Shown here in pieces: positions 1-6,794 of a DNA stretch of 64,000 nt. This DNA is from Legionella erythra (GTDB lineage: Bacteria; Pseudomonadota; Gammaproteobacteria; Legionellales; Legionellaceae), in NCBI RefSeq assembly GCF_001467615.1, contig NZ_LNYA01000034.1:163085-227084 (forward strand). The letters are read 5' to 3'. Each line of letters starts with the position of its first letter. Within the stretch, counting starts at the first letter, position 1. Both the position numbers and the translations under genes were made by a program. The notes beneath the pieces are model-generated. The model was not told where the DNA came from, did not search any database, and saw only the letters and a list, made by a program, of their open reading frames with translations.

Positions 1-50
1 AAACTTTGAAAATTATAGAACAAGAGTTAGAGTACTATGCTGCTGATTGA
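1..50 (+). CDS. C-terminal end of an unidentified protein (partial)
   Basis: In the frame that starts at base 3, the first 50 bases read as an acidic, helix-like tail (TLKIIEQELEYYAAD) followed by TGA at 48-50. It lies outside the tRNA fragment that marks the island edge, so it would belong to the flanking chromosome or to a neighbouring island. Fifteen residues are too few to identify a family. Only the good amino-acid composition supports it. Confidence 0.35.
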   Translation, partial: TLKIIEQELEYYAAD

Positions 51-66
51 GTGCCCCCGTAATTGG

Positions 67-104
67 GAAAGACCCAAAGACCCGAAAGACCCGAAAGACC
101 CGAG
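67..104. repeat. short tandem repeat, unit GAAAGACCC
   Basis: Four near-identical 9-base units (one shortened to 8) lie between the end of the flanking reading frame and the tRNA fragment. The array is short and could be a slippage product in the spacer downstream of the former tRNA gene. No function is evident. Confidence 0.6.
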
Positions 105-110
105 ATTTAA

Positions 111-162
111 TGGTCGGGACGGAAGGATTTGAACCTTCGACCACTAGCACCCCATGCTAGTG
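111..162 (-). other. 3' fragment of tRNA-Pro(GGG): likely attL site of the island
   Basis: On the minus strand this reads as the anticodon arm (five-base stem CTAGC/GCTAG around loop ATGGGGT, anticodon GGG), the variable loop, the T arm with GGTTCAAATCC, the 3' acceptor strand and an encoded CCA. The D arm and the 5' half are missing, and the homology stops at 162 where AT-rich DNA begins. A tyrosine integrase starts 170 bases further on. This is the usual look of the core site left when an element integrates into the 3' end of a tRNA gene. Given the orientation, the intact tRNA should lie at the other end of the element. Bases 163-335 hold no gene; they are AT-rich and could hold integrase arm sites and the int promoter. 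Confidence 0.85.
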
Positions 163-335
163 ACAATCAATTTCATTTAATTTCAAACAAATTCAATTAT
201 AACCATAAAACCTTTTTATATAAAGGATTGTTTGCGTTTTCATATTTCAAATGATATAAATCGATTTCATACAAGCAAACAAAAAAGTGTAGCCAAAGGT
301 GTAGCCAGAAACTGGAGCCATACAAGGATATAATT

Positions 336-1520
336 ATGGAAAAGTTTACCCATAACAAAATTGCTAATTTAAGTGCCGAAAAAAATCGTTACCATATTAC
401 TGAGGGTAATGGCTTTTGTTTAAGAGTTTCTCCTAAAGGAACAAAAACTTGGTTCTATCGTTATAAATTTGGCGGTAAAGAGAAATGGCTCACTATTGGT
501 AATTTTCCAGTAATGGGTGTTGCTGAAGCCAGAAAAGCCTTTAATGATTTATGGGAAATAAGGCAGTCTGACCAAGACCCAGAAGAAATTATCCAAAAAA
601 AATTGCTCCAAAAAAATAATAATGTGAAAACTTTAGTTTCTGATTGGTACAACAATTATATTGTTAAACACCGTAAACAACCCCAACAGATTAAACAACA
701 AATTGATGCTGATATTATCCCCTTACTAGGTACATTAGAAATTGAAAAAATACAGCCTCGAGACATATCAAAGGCCTTGGATAATATAGTTCAAAGAGGC
801 TCCCCTGTTCACGCCAATAAAGTACTTAGTACCTTGAAACAAGCATTTAATTACGCGGTAAGCCGAGGAGAAATTACAATTAATCCTGCTATAAATATTC
901 GAGCAAGAGACATAGGTGGATTAGAAAAACCTCGTGATCGCAATCTCGATCTTGATGAAATAAAAAAAATATGGTTATTTTTGGATGGCGATGAGCACTC
1001 TATGTCGATTCAGATTAAAAATGCCATTAAAATCATATTATTAACTGGCGCAAGGACTGGTGAGTTAAGACTAGCGAAATGGTCTGAATTTAATTTCGAT
1101 AAATCTCTTTGGATTATTCCTCCCGAGAATAATAAAATCGGACTTAGTATGAAAATTCATCTGAGCGAGCTTACTAAAAAGCTTCTGTTGGAAATAAAAG
1201 AAATTACTTTATCTAATTTTGTTTTAGCTGGGGTCGATGATGACTCCCCACTAGGCGATAAATCCATATCTAAAGCGATTCAACGCATTCAAAAACGAGT
1301 AGGAATCCCTCAATGGACTGCCCATGATCTCAGACGTACTTTTGCCACTCAGCTTGGCGAAACATTGCGAATCGACCCAGTAGTTATAGAAAAATGTCTT
1401 GGGCATAAAATGCCTAAAATCATGGCCACTTATAACAAAGATGAAATGCTGTATCAACGCAAAGAGGCTTTAGATAAATGGAGTAGCCTGATAGAAGAAC
1501 TAACAATAACCAAACAATAA
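336..1520 (+). CDS. int: tyrosine site-specific integrase (P4 type, DUF4102 N-terminus)
   Basis: This enzyme would cut and rejoin DNA at the tRNA-Pro attachment site to integrate and excise the island. The 394-residue length matches P4-like integrases. The N-terminal region (about 1-85) carries the family's YRYKFGGKEKWLTIG arm-binding motif. A core-binding domain follows, then the catalytic domain with the first Arg in GARTGELRL, HDLRRTFAT, LGHK, and a Tyr in the ATYNKDEMLYQ region. All catalytic positions appear present, so it is probably active. It points away from the att fragment, as is usual. The ATG at 336 has only a weak ribosome site (AAGGATATAATT) before it. Confidence 0.95.
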   Translation: MEKFTHNKIANLSAEKNRYHITEGNGFCLRVSPKGTKTWFYRYKFGGKEKWLTIGNFPVMGVAEARKAFNDLWEIRQSDQDPEEIIQKKLLQKNNNVKTLVSDWYNNYIVKHRKQPQQIKQQIDADIIPLLGTLEIEKIQPRDISKALDNIVQRGSPVHANKVLSTLKQAFNYAVSRGEITINPAINIRARDIGGLEKPRDRNLDLDEIKKIWLFLDGDEHSMSIQIKNAIKIILLTGARTGELRLAKWSEFNFDKSLWIIPPENNKIGLSMKIHLSELTKKLLLEIKEITLSNFVLAGVDDDSPLGDKSISKAIQRIQKRVGIPQWTAHDLRRTFATQLGETLRIDPVVIEKCLGHKMPKIMATYNKDEMLYQRKEALDKWSSLIEELTITKQ

Positions 1521-1540
1521 CAAATTTGAATTTGTGCAAC

Positions 1541-1557
1541 TATAGTGGTACACTATA
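1541..1557. promoter_or_regulatory. perfect palindrome overlapping the toxin promoter and start (candidate HigA operator)
   Basis: TATAGTG-GTA-CACTATA is a perfect 7-3-7 inverted repeat that ends on the base before the toxin ATG. A TATAAT box (1554-1559) overlaps its right arm, with TTGTGC 16 bases upstream as a possible -35. A binding site here would let the HTH antitoxin shut off its own operon. The position is seen directly; the use as an operator is inferred. Confidence 0.6.
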
Positions 1558-1947
1558 ATGGATAGAGATATTGAATATATTGCCTATCAAGGTGAGAAGT
1601 TTACGATTGAATGGTACTTTGACGAAAAGAAGCATAGCCAATCTCAAGAATATTATTACTCTTTGAATAAAGATGAACGTATTCAACTGTTGAAGCTCTT
1701 AAAGAGGATGGGAGATGCCGGTATCATTCACGATAAAACTAAGTTTAGACATGAAGGAGACAAAATTTATGCCTTCAAACCTAAGCCAGACAGATTTTTA
1801 TGCTTCTTTTTTGAAGACAAAAAAATAATTTTAACTAATGCCTTCAGGAAGAAACAGGATAAGTTGCCTTTAACTGAAAAAGAAAAAGCCTTAAAGGTTA
1901 TGGAACAATATATTGGTAGAGTAAAAAAGGGTGATTATTATGACTAA
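1558..1947 (+). CDS. higB: HigB/RelE-like toxin (Gp49-type, DUF891)
   Basis: The 129-residue protein has the basic, aromatic-rich fold pattern of phage-derived Gp49-like toxins. A helical N-terminal half (LNKDERIQLLKLLKRMGD) is followed by strands with KFRHEGDKIYAFKPKPDRFLC and an ILTNAFRKK segment, typical of ribosome-dependent mRNA interferases. The HTH gene overlaps its end by 8 bases, giving the toxin-first order of the hig family. The start is odd: no ribosome site precedes the ATG, which sits directly against a palindrome and inside a TATAAT box. The message may therefore be leaderless or start further in. Family is likely; toxicity is inferred. Confidence 0.8.
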   Translation: MDRDIEYIAYQGEKFTIEWYFDEKKHSQSQEYYYSLNKDERIQLLKLLKRMGDAGIIHDKTKFRHEGDKIYAFKPKPDRFLCFFFEDKKIILTNAFRKKQDKLPLTEKEKALKVMEQYIGRVKKGDYYD

Positions 1948-2236
1948 GAAACTTTTATCTACTTTTGAGCGAGAAATGCAAGACCCTCTTTTTCGTGAGC
2001 AATTTGAAAAAGAGTATGATGAGTTTTTGCTATCTGAAATCATCAAAGCACTCATGAAGAATGGCAAAATGACCGTGAGAAAACTGGCCGAAAAAGTAGG
2101 ACTATCTCCAACTATAATTCAAAAAATTCGCTCAGGTGAGCAAGAGGATGTAAAGCTTAGTAACTTCCTTAACATCTCTCACACTTGCGGTTTTAAAGTA
2201 ATTTTAGAGAAAGGAGATGATAAGTATTACTTGTAA
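1940..2236 (+). CDS. higA: HigA-like XRE-family antitoxin
   Basis: This 98-residue protein should neutralise the upstream toxin and repress the operon. A long N-terminal helix region precedes an XRE helix-turn-helix (about residues 43-75: KMTVRKLAEKVGLSPTIIQKIR), and a short C-terminal strand region follows. The start is placed at ATG 1940 because AAGGGTG lies just upstream; a GTG at 1931 is in frame but less likely. It overlaps the toxin stop by 8 bases, which implies translational coupling. Such pairs often stabilise integrative elements. Confidence 0.8.
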   Translation: MTKKLLSTFEREMQDPLFREQFEKEYDEFLLSEIIKALMKNGKMTVRKLAEKVGLSPTIIQKIRSGEQEDVKLSNFLNISHTCGFKVILEKGDDKYYL

Positions 2237-2297
2237 CTCTTTGGAAATTAATCATTGTCTAAAGCAGTCATTGACCACTCAGACAATGAAAATGGAT

Positions 2298-2498
2298 TTA
2301 TCTGACATGTTGATTAATCCAGTTATCAATCACGTCTTTATGCCAGGCTAAAGTTCTGCCATGTAATTTTACTGGCTTAGGAAACTTTCCTTCACTCCAC
2401 CAACGGCGTAAAGTCAACCGGTCCTTTCCGATAATGACTTCTACGTCATTGATAAACAAAATCTGTTGTGTAAATAGATCATTAACTGGTTGCATCAT
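2298..2498 (-). CDS. AlpA-family regulator (excisionase-like)
   Basis: The 66-residue protein matches the AlpA/MerR-like winged helix family: a DVEVIIGKDRLTLRRWWSEGKFPKPVKL helix-turn-helix and wing, then AWHKDVIDNWI. AlpA proteins activate integrase or excision genes in P4-like elements. GGAG sits five bases before the ATG. It is probably in one transcript with the 81-residue gene just upstream on the same strand and divergent from the XRE regulator, which places it in the element's maintenance switch. Confidence 0.8.
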   Translation of the reverse strand: MMQPVNDLFTQQILFINDVEVIIGKDRLTLRRWWSEGKFPKPVKLHGRTLAWHKDVIDNWINQHVR

Positions 2499-2518
2499 TG
2501 ATTCTCCAAATCCTTCTG

Positions 2519-2764
2519 TTATTTAAGTTGTAAACGAGCCTTCCATTCACCCTTGTGTTCCATATCAATGACGGTGATAAATAGCTTCAGCAAATTCAAT
2601 TCAACCTTACTTTCTTTAGGTAAACGATTGTGCTGGTAGATTAACTGCAAATGAGCAATTGGCGAGTTCGATAAATTAGCGATTCGATGCAGAGAATAAT
2701 TGGTTGAATCCAGCAGATACTGAATAATACCCTTATAGATGGTGATCTTTTGATCGTAAAACAT
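2519..2764 (-). CDS. small hypothetical protein upstream of alpA
   Basis: This 81-residue protein of unknown family is mostly helical. It has a possible HTH-like core (YSLHRIANLSNSPIAHLQLIYQ) resembling a DNA-binding helix pair, which suggests a small regulator. AGGAG lies eight bases before the ATG. It precedes the AlpA gene on the same strand with a 20-base gap, so the two are probably co-transcribed. It could instead be an accessory excision factor. Confidence 0.65.
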   Translation of the reverse strand: MFYDQKITIYKGIIQYLLDSTNYSLHRIANLSNSPIAHLQLIYQHNRLPKESKVELNLLKLFITVIDMEHKGEWKARLQLK

Positions 2765-2806
2765 GCGACATACTCCTGTAAAACATGTGTATTAAAGTCC
2801 AATTCG

Positions 2807-2836
2807 CGCCAAATTAACATTTAGCATCATTTGGCG
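2807..2836. promoter_or_regulatory. inverted repeat in divergent regulatory gap
   Basis: CGCCAAAT (2807-2814) and ATTTGGCG (2829-2836) form an 8-base inverted repeat with a 14-base spacer. It lies between the minus-strand alpA pair and the plus-strand XRE gene. This is where a regulator controlling both transcripts would bind. The geometry suggests an operator, but the protein that binds it is not known. Confidence 0.45.
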
Positions 2837-2973
2837 AAACTTATATTAATACGATATTAATTTTATTATCAATACGTGTTTTAAAGAAATTTAAATTAAG
2901 ATACGATATGATATTGAATGATAGCGTTTTATATGATAATTTTTTTACGACGTTCGATTACAAGGATAATTTT

Positions 2974-3465
2974 ATGAGTAAGGGACCCTATCAATCGTTT
3001 GCCAATCGCTTGATTCATACCCTCAAAGTTAAGGGACATATTGCGTCTCGTTCACCTAGTGGGATCTGTATCAAAACCTTAGCTGAATTTGCTGGGGCAT
3101 CTGAACAAATTTGCCGTCGTTACATAAGAGGTGATGCTCTACCTGATTACGAGAAAATTAAACAGCTAGCTCATCATCTTCACGTAAACCCAGGCTGGCT
3201 ATTATTTGGTGAAGAAGGACACACCCCTTCGAAGAAAGATGAAGTTGATGAAACATTACTTCATTACATCCTGAAGCAAAGCCATCATTTATACCCTGTT
3301 TCCCATGGGAATAATGACGATTATGCCGATTTTGTGTTAGGATTGATCAAAGAAGTGCGTGCAATCGACACTTCGGAAGTTAATTTACTAAAAATCATTG
3401 ACTTGGCCATTGGCTCTATTTCTTCCTATGAAGAAAAAAGAAAAAAGCACAGCCATGCAGTTTAA
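2974..3465 (+). CDS. XRE-family transcriptional regulator
   Basis: The 163-residue protein has an N-terminal XRE helix-turn-helix (about 25-75: TLAEFAGASEQICRRYIRG...KIKQLAHHLHVNPGWLLFGEEG), the layout of phage-type repressors, and a C-terminal helical region ending near EEKRKK. The start at ATG 2974 has AAGGA eight bases upstream. A longer version from 2908 lacks a ribosome site. Its 3' end overlaps the next gene, so it heads a four-gene operon with a LuxR-sensor-like protein, a deformylase and a transporter, which it probably regulates. Confidence 0.75.
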   Translation: MSKGPYQSFANRLIHTLKVKGHIASRSPSGICIKTLAEFAGASEQICRRYIRGDALPDYEKIKQLAHHLHVNPGWLLFGEEGHTPSKKDEVDETLLHYILKQSHHLYPVSHGNNDDYADFVLGLIKEVRAIDTSEVNLLKIIDLAIGSISSYEEKRKKHSHAV

Positions 3466-4069
3466 GAAGTTTGTAGATATGGATGTAACAGATGTTGAAA
3501 TAAGGCTTCACCCTAAAGCCAAGGAATTTCTCTTTGAACATTTTGTCACTATGCGCAAAGTGTTCTCCGATGTACTTGGACAAGTAGAAACAGACTATGC
3601 TTCTATTGCCCTTATTAACCAAGCAGGACAGATCTTTTTCATGTCCTCGAATCCATCAATAGAGCAAAATTTAATTGAGAAAAGTCTCTGGCTGTTTGAT
3701 GGATGCTATCAACCAACTTTTTTCAACAAAGAGCAGCCAAAATTATGGAATGAACTCCCACATTTAGGCCGTATAGAAGCAATTAAAAAATACAAGCAAA
3801 TAGAACCTGGACTTATCACAGGCATTTCCATTCCCACTGAATATGACTCTTATAGAGCAATCTTTTCATTTGGATTAAAAGAGTTAAATCCCTATATCCA
3901 GAATAAAAGCTCCATTCATTGCGAAAAACTGTTAGCCATGGGCAAGTTTGCGTTAAGACGAATTCAAGAGTATTTAACTTTCCCTGACAAACAGCCCTGC
4001 ATGCCGGCTAAACCCAAACTGACATTAATCATCAACAATCAGGTGACCTATGAAGACACTACTGGATAA
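3455..4069 (+). CDS. hypothetical protein resembling a LuxR-type ligand-binding domain
   Basis: About 204 residues without a recognisable DNA-binding domain. The pattern (DYASIALINQAGQIFFMSSNPS, GITGISIPT-like turn, AIFSFGLKEL, a late helix) resembles the N-terminal sensor domain of LuxR-like or PAS/GAF-like proteins. The ribosome site is weak, so 3455 is chosen over the in-frame ATGs at 3398, 3428 and 3479 only because it fits the upstream stop best. It overlaps the deformylase gene by 20 bases. It may act with the adjacent XRE protein as a split sensor and regulator; that is inference. Confidence 0.55.
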   Translation: MQFKKFVDMDVTDVEIRLHPKAKEFLFEHFVTMRKVFSDVLGQVETDYASIALINQAGQIFFMSSNPSIEQNLIEKSLWLFDGCYQPTFFNKEQPKLWNELPHLGRIEAIKKYKQIEPGLITGISIPTEYDSYRAIFSFGLKELNPYIQNKSSIHCEKLLAMGKFALRRIQEYLTFPDKQPCMPAKPKLTLIINNQVTYEDTTG

Positions 4070-4568
4070 AAACGACCCTATTTTAAGACAAACCGCTGAG
4101 TCAATTAAAGAATCAGAATTTGGTAGCAGTTGGTTAAAAGAGCTGATTGAGACTATGTTCGGCATTATGGCTGACAAAGGTGCCGTCGGTGTAGCTGCTC
4201 CCCAAATTGGTATCAGCAAACGAGTTATTGTATTTGGTACTGATTATACCAAACGGAGGAAACCAGAATACCCGATCCCGGATACTGCATTAATTAATCC
4301 TGCATTAAAAATCCTGTCCCAAGAAATTCAAACTGGGTATGAAGGTTGCCTTAATTGCGGTGAATTAATGGGAGAGGTTCCAAGAGCCATGGAAATTGAA
4401 TATTCAGGCTTTGACATAGATGGAAATAGAATTACCAAAAAAGCTTCCGGCTTAGAAGCTCGTATTCTTCAACATGAAATTGATCACCTGGATGGATTTT
4501 TATTTTTAGACCGAGTGGAAGATCAAGAGTCACTAACCACTCTATCGGCAATGCAAAATAAAGGATAA
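4050..4568 (+). CDS. def: peptide deformylase, accessory copy
   Basis: This metalloenzyme removes the formyl group from N-terminal Met of new proteins. The three family motifs are present: GVAAPQ (47-52), EGCLN and HEIDH, which supply the Gln, Cys and His metal site and the catalytic Glu. Motif 1 reads AVGVAAPQ, with Ala where the usual first Gly stands, and motif 2 has Asn instead of the common Ser. Length (172) is normal. It starts with AGGTGACCT before ATG and overlaps the upstream gene. The housekeeping copy is expected elsewhere, so this may be a resistance or specialised deformylase paired with the next-door transporter. Confidence 0.92.
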   Translation: MKTLLDKNDPILRQTAESIKESEFGSSWLKELIETMFGIMADKGAVGVAAPQIGISKRVIVFGTDYTKRRKPEYPIPDTALINPALKILSQEIQTGYEGCLNCGELMGEVPRAMEIEYSGFDIDGNRITKKASGLEARILQHEIDHLDGFLFLDRVEDQESLTTLSAMQNKG

Positions 4569-4572
4569 TCGT

Positions 4573-5856
4573 ATGAAGCACCAAACCCGAATTATACTGG
4601 CTGGCACATTAGGTAATTTAATAGAATCTTTTGATATGGCCATTTGCGGCCTACTCTCAGTCTACATTGCCAAATACCTAATTGGTGATGCTTCAAAGGG
4701 TTTGTTTCTAGTATTTTTGACTTTCTTTGCTGGATACCTTGCCAGACCTATTGGGGCTATGGTGATGGGCTTACTGTCCGATATCTATGGCAGAAAAATT
4801 ATTCTTGCAGGCTCGATCCTAACTATGGGCATATCAACAACCCTTATCGGTTTTATTCCCCCTCACAGCACCATAGGTACATTTTCTGTTATTACTTTAT
4901 TAATGCTGAGAATTATTCAGAGCTTCTCCTCTGGCGCAGAATATCTAAATTCCTCTGCTTACCTAGTTGAAAATGCCGAAGCCTCAAAAAAGGGTTACTC
5001 GGGAAGCTGGGCATCCTTTGGCGCTATGTCAGGGATGCTAGTAGCGTCATTGGTGACACTGATTGTTACTTACTTTACCAACCACTATCCTGAGCACGAT
5101 TGGCTGATTTGGCGAGTACCCTTCATCCTGGCTCTACTAGGTTCGTCCATTGGTTTATATATTCGATTGTGTATTCCTGAAAGTATGGAGTACATCATGT
5201 ATTATGCTGACAGACCCAAACCTAAATTTAAAAATTTACTTACAGAGTCTGTTAACTATATCAAGAATAATAAAATTCAATCACTATATGTATTCGTTCT
5301 AAGCTGTCTAGGTGTTACAACCACTTTTCAAATTTACATTTATGGACCCATGCAAGCTCATCTATATGGAAATTTTCAGGATTATCAAATTATTGCTTCT
5401 AACATAATCTCGTTAATAGTGTTACTGAGTGTATTTCCTTTAGTTGGAAAGCTGTCTGATAAAATTAACCGAGAAAAGATTGTAATTACTGCAAGTATAG
5501 GATTTTTAATCTTTTCTCAGCCTTTTTTCAATTCATTATCACATGAAGACTTCTATCGATTAGTTTTCAACCAAGCCTTAATTGCTATCCCCGCTGGAAC
5601 ATATTATGCAACAGTACCAGTAATGCTAGCCGAAATGTTCCCTATCAAGCTACGTTGTACAGTTTTATCGGTACTATATTCCACCGCAGCGAGCTTGTCA
5701 GCAGGTCTAGCTCCATTGCTCTCATTTGCACTGGTTAAAAAGACCAATAGTGCGTCTTCGCCATCAATTTTGGTTTTTGTGCTCATAGCAATTACATTTG
5801 CAATAATAATTTTCAAACTTCTTTCAATTAAAAAGAGTTACCAGAAAACCACATAA
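4573..5856 (+). CDS. MFS transporter, metabolite:H+ symporter type
   Basis: The 427-residue inner-membrane protein has about 12 hydrophobic segments. GLLSDIYGRK occupies the loop between helices 2 and 3 and GKLSDKINREK is its counterpart in the second half. Features such as ESFDMAICGLL in helix 1 and RIIQSFSSGAEY point to the ProP/KgtP-like metabolite:H+ symporter group, whose substrates are small organic acids or betaines. It follows the deformylase by four bases. The substrate cannot be read from sequence; a formylated peptide or drug is possible from context only. Confidence 0.88.
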   Translation: MKHQTRIILAGTLGNLIESFDMAICGLLSVYIAKYLIGDASKGLFLVFLTFFAGYLARPIGAMVMGLLSDIYGRKIILAGSILTMGISTTLIGFIPPHSTIGTFSVITLLMLRIIQSFSSGAEYLNSSAYLVENAEASKKGYSGSWASFGAMSGMLVASLVTLIVTYFTNHYPEHDWLIWRVPFILALLGSSIGLYIRLCIPESMEYIMYYADRPKPKFKNLLTESVNYIKNNKIQSLYVFVLSCLGVTTTFQIYIYGPMQAHLYGNFQDYQIIASNIISLIVLLSVFPLVGKLSDKINREKIVITASIGFLIFSQPFFNSLSHEDFYRLVFNQALIAIPAGTYYATVPVMLAEMFPIKLRCTVLSVLYSTAASLSAGLAPLLSFALVKKTNSASSPSILVFVLIAITFAIIIFKLLSIKKSYQKTT

Positions 5857-5987
5857 GAATACTGCCTTGGCTCATTATGAATGGACAGAATTAGACGTAG
5901 AGACATCTTTAAAAAAAGTATCCTGCATAGAGCAATTTTTTTCATGGAAGAACTATTCTATAAACCATCTAGCATGCCTTTCTTTAA

Positions 5988-6167
5988 TCAAGTCAAATGC
6001 ATATAAAATGCAACACCATGTAAAAAAATTGCCAATAAAACAAAGAAAATAATTAATGAAATAAAAAAAGGTGTGGTTTTCTTCTTTTTTCGAAAAAAAA
6101 TCATTAAACTCAACAATAAACCAATCAACAAACAAAGAATTGCCAATCCCCATAAATTCATTAACAT
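5988..6167 (-). CDS. small two-helix membrane protein (59 aa)
   Basis: On the minus strand, ATG 6167 has AAGGGA six bases upstream and opens a 59-codon frame. It has a hydrophobic helix (LWGLAILCLLIGLLLSLMIFF), a basic turn FRKKKKTT, a second helix (FFISLIIFFVLLAIFL) and a short HGVAFYMHLT tail. The hairpin topology with a positive loop is convincing for a real inner-membrane protein. It follows the Gly/His lipoprotein gene by 27 bases, so both belong to the metal locus read leftwards. No family is recognised. Confidence 0.7.
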   Translation of the reverse strand: MLMNLWGLAILCLLIGLLLSLMIFFRKKKKTTPFFISLIIFFVLLAIFLHGVAFYMHLT

Positions 6168-6194
6168 TGCTTATCCCTTAACTGGTTTGATTAT

Positions 6195-6359
6195 TTATTC
6201 TGATGGCTGATGATTATGACCACCATCACCTCCAAAACCACCATTATATCCATGTTCTGGATGATTTTCTGTGGAGGTTGATTGGGTCGAAGTACAGGAC
6301 ATTAATCCCAATCCTAAACAACAAATGCTTATTAAAAATAATAATCTTAAATTGCTCAT
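6195..6359 (-). CDS. small Gly/His-rich lipoprotein (54 aa)
   Basis: The frame from ATG 6359 begins with a lipoprotein signal peptide (MSNLRLLFLISICCLGLGLM) and a SC cleavage point near residue 22. A Ser/Thr linker follows, then a tail with HPEHGYNGGFGGDGGHNHQ. AAGAGGAAGA lies before the ATG. The His residues could bind metal. It sits downstream of the Zn/Cd P-ATPase and the receiver gene on the same strand. Similar peptides recur at 36033, 48415 and 60547, always near metal genes. Function is not known. Confidence 0.72.
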   Translation of the reverse strand: MSNLRLLFLISICCLGLGLMSCTSTQSTSTENHPEHGYNGGFGGDGGHNHQPSE

Positions 6360-6372
6360 CGTTTTCTTCCTC

Positions 6373-6750
6373 TTAGCTTGATTTTAATTGTTTTAATAAT
6401 TCCATTAATTTTAAAGCATCATTTTGTGTAATCGGTTTCACGCCATACGTTTCAGAGTCTTGATTCATTTTGTCCCTGTGAAGCTCCTTCGAAAGGATTA
6501 CTATGGGGGTTAATTTATTAAGTTCCGAATCATTTTGGATGCGCAACATGAGCTCACGATAATTAAACCCACCATCTAAATTTCTGTCAATTAAAATAAA
6601 ATCATAACGTCTCATTAATGCTAATTCCAATCCGGAATGAGCATCCCATGCCATGTCAACACGGTGGTTTAATTGCTGCAATTGAGCACGAATAAGAATG
6701 CGCTCGCCAAGCGACTCATCCACAATTAATAAAAATAAAGAATTATCCAT
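6373..6750 (-). CDS. receiver-only response regulator (CheY-like)
   Basis: The 125-residue protein is a single receiver domain. The acidic pair is D11/E12, the phosphoacceptor is D55 (FILID), the switch Ser is S87 (VILSKE) and the conserved Lys is K105 (VKPIT). No output domain follows and no histidine kinase lies nearby, so its partner must be elsewhere. The gene is 44 bases downstream of the P-ATPase, on the same strand. It might link the metal operon to a distant phosphorelay. Confidence 0.85.
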   Translation of the reverse strand: MDNSLFLLIVDESLGERILIRAQLQQLNHRVDMAWDAHSGLELALMRRYDFILIDRNLDGGFNYRELMLRIQNDSELNKLTPIVILSKELHRDKMNQDSETYGVKPITQNDALKLMELLKQLKSS

Positions 6751-6794
6751 GTTTAACCTTATTCTATAAATCGAATCACTATCTTTTCTAATAC

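Noticed and set aside
5867-6052. 61-codon plus-strand frame after the MFS gene
   Set aside because: Its composition is poor, it lacks a ribosome site, and it overlaps the convincing minus-strand membrane protein at 5988-6167.
5953-6153. 66-codon minus-strand frame beginning MGIGNSLF
   Set aside because: It is in a different frame over the same bases as the two-helix membrane protein, which has a better ribosome site and a clear hydrophobic/basic/hydrophobic pattern.
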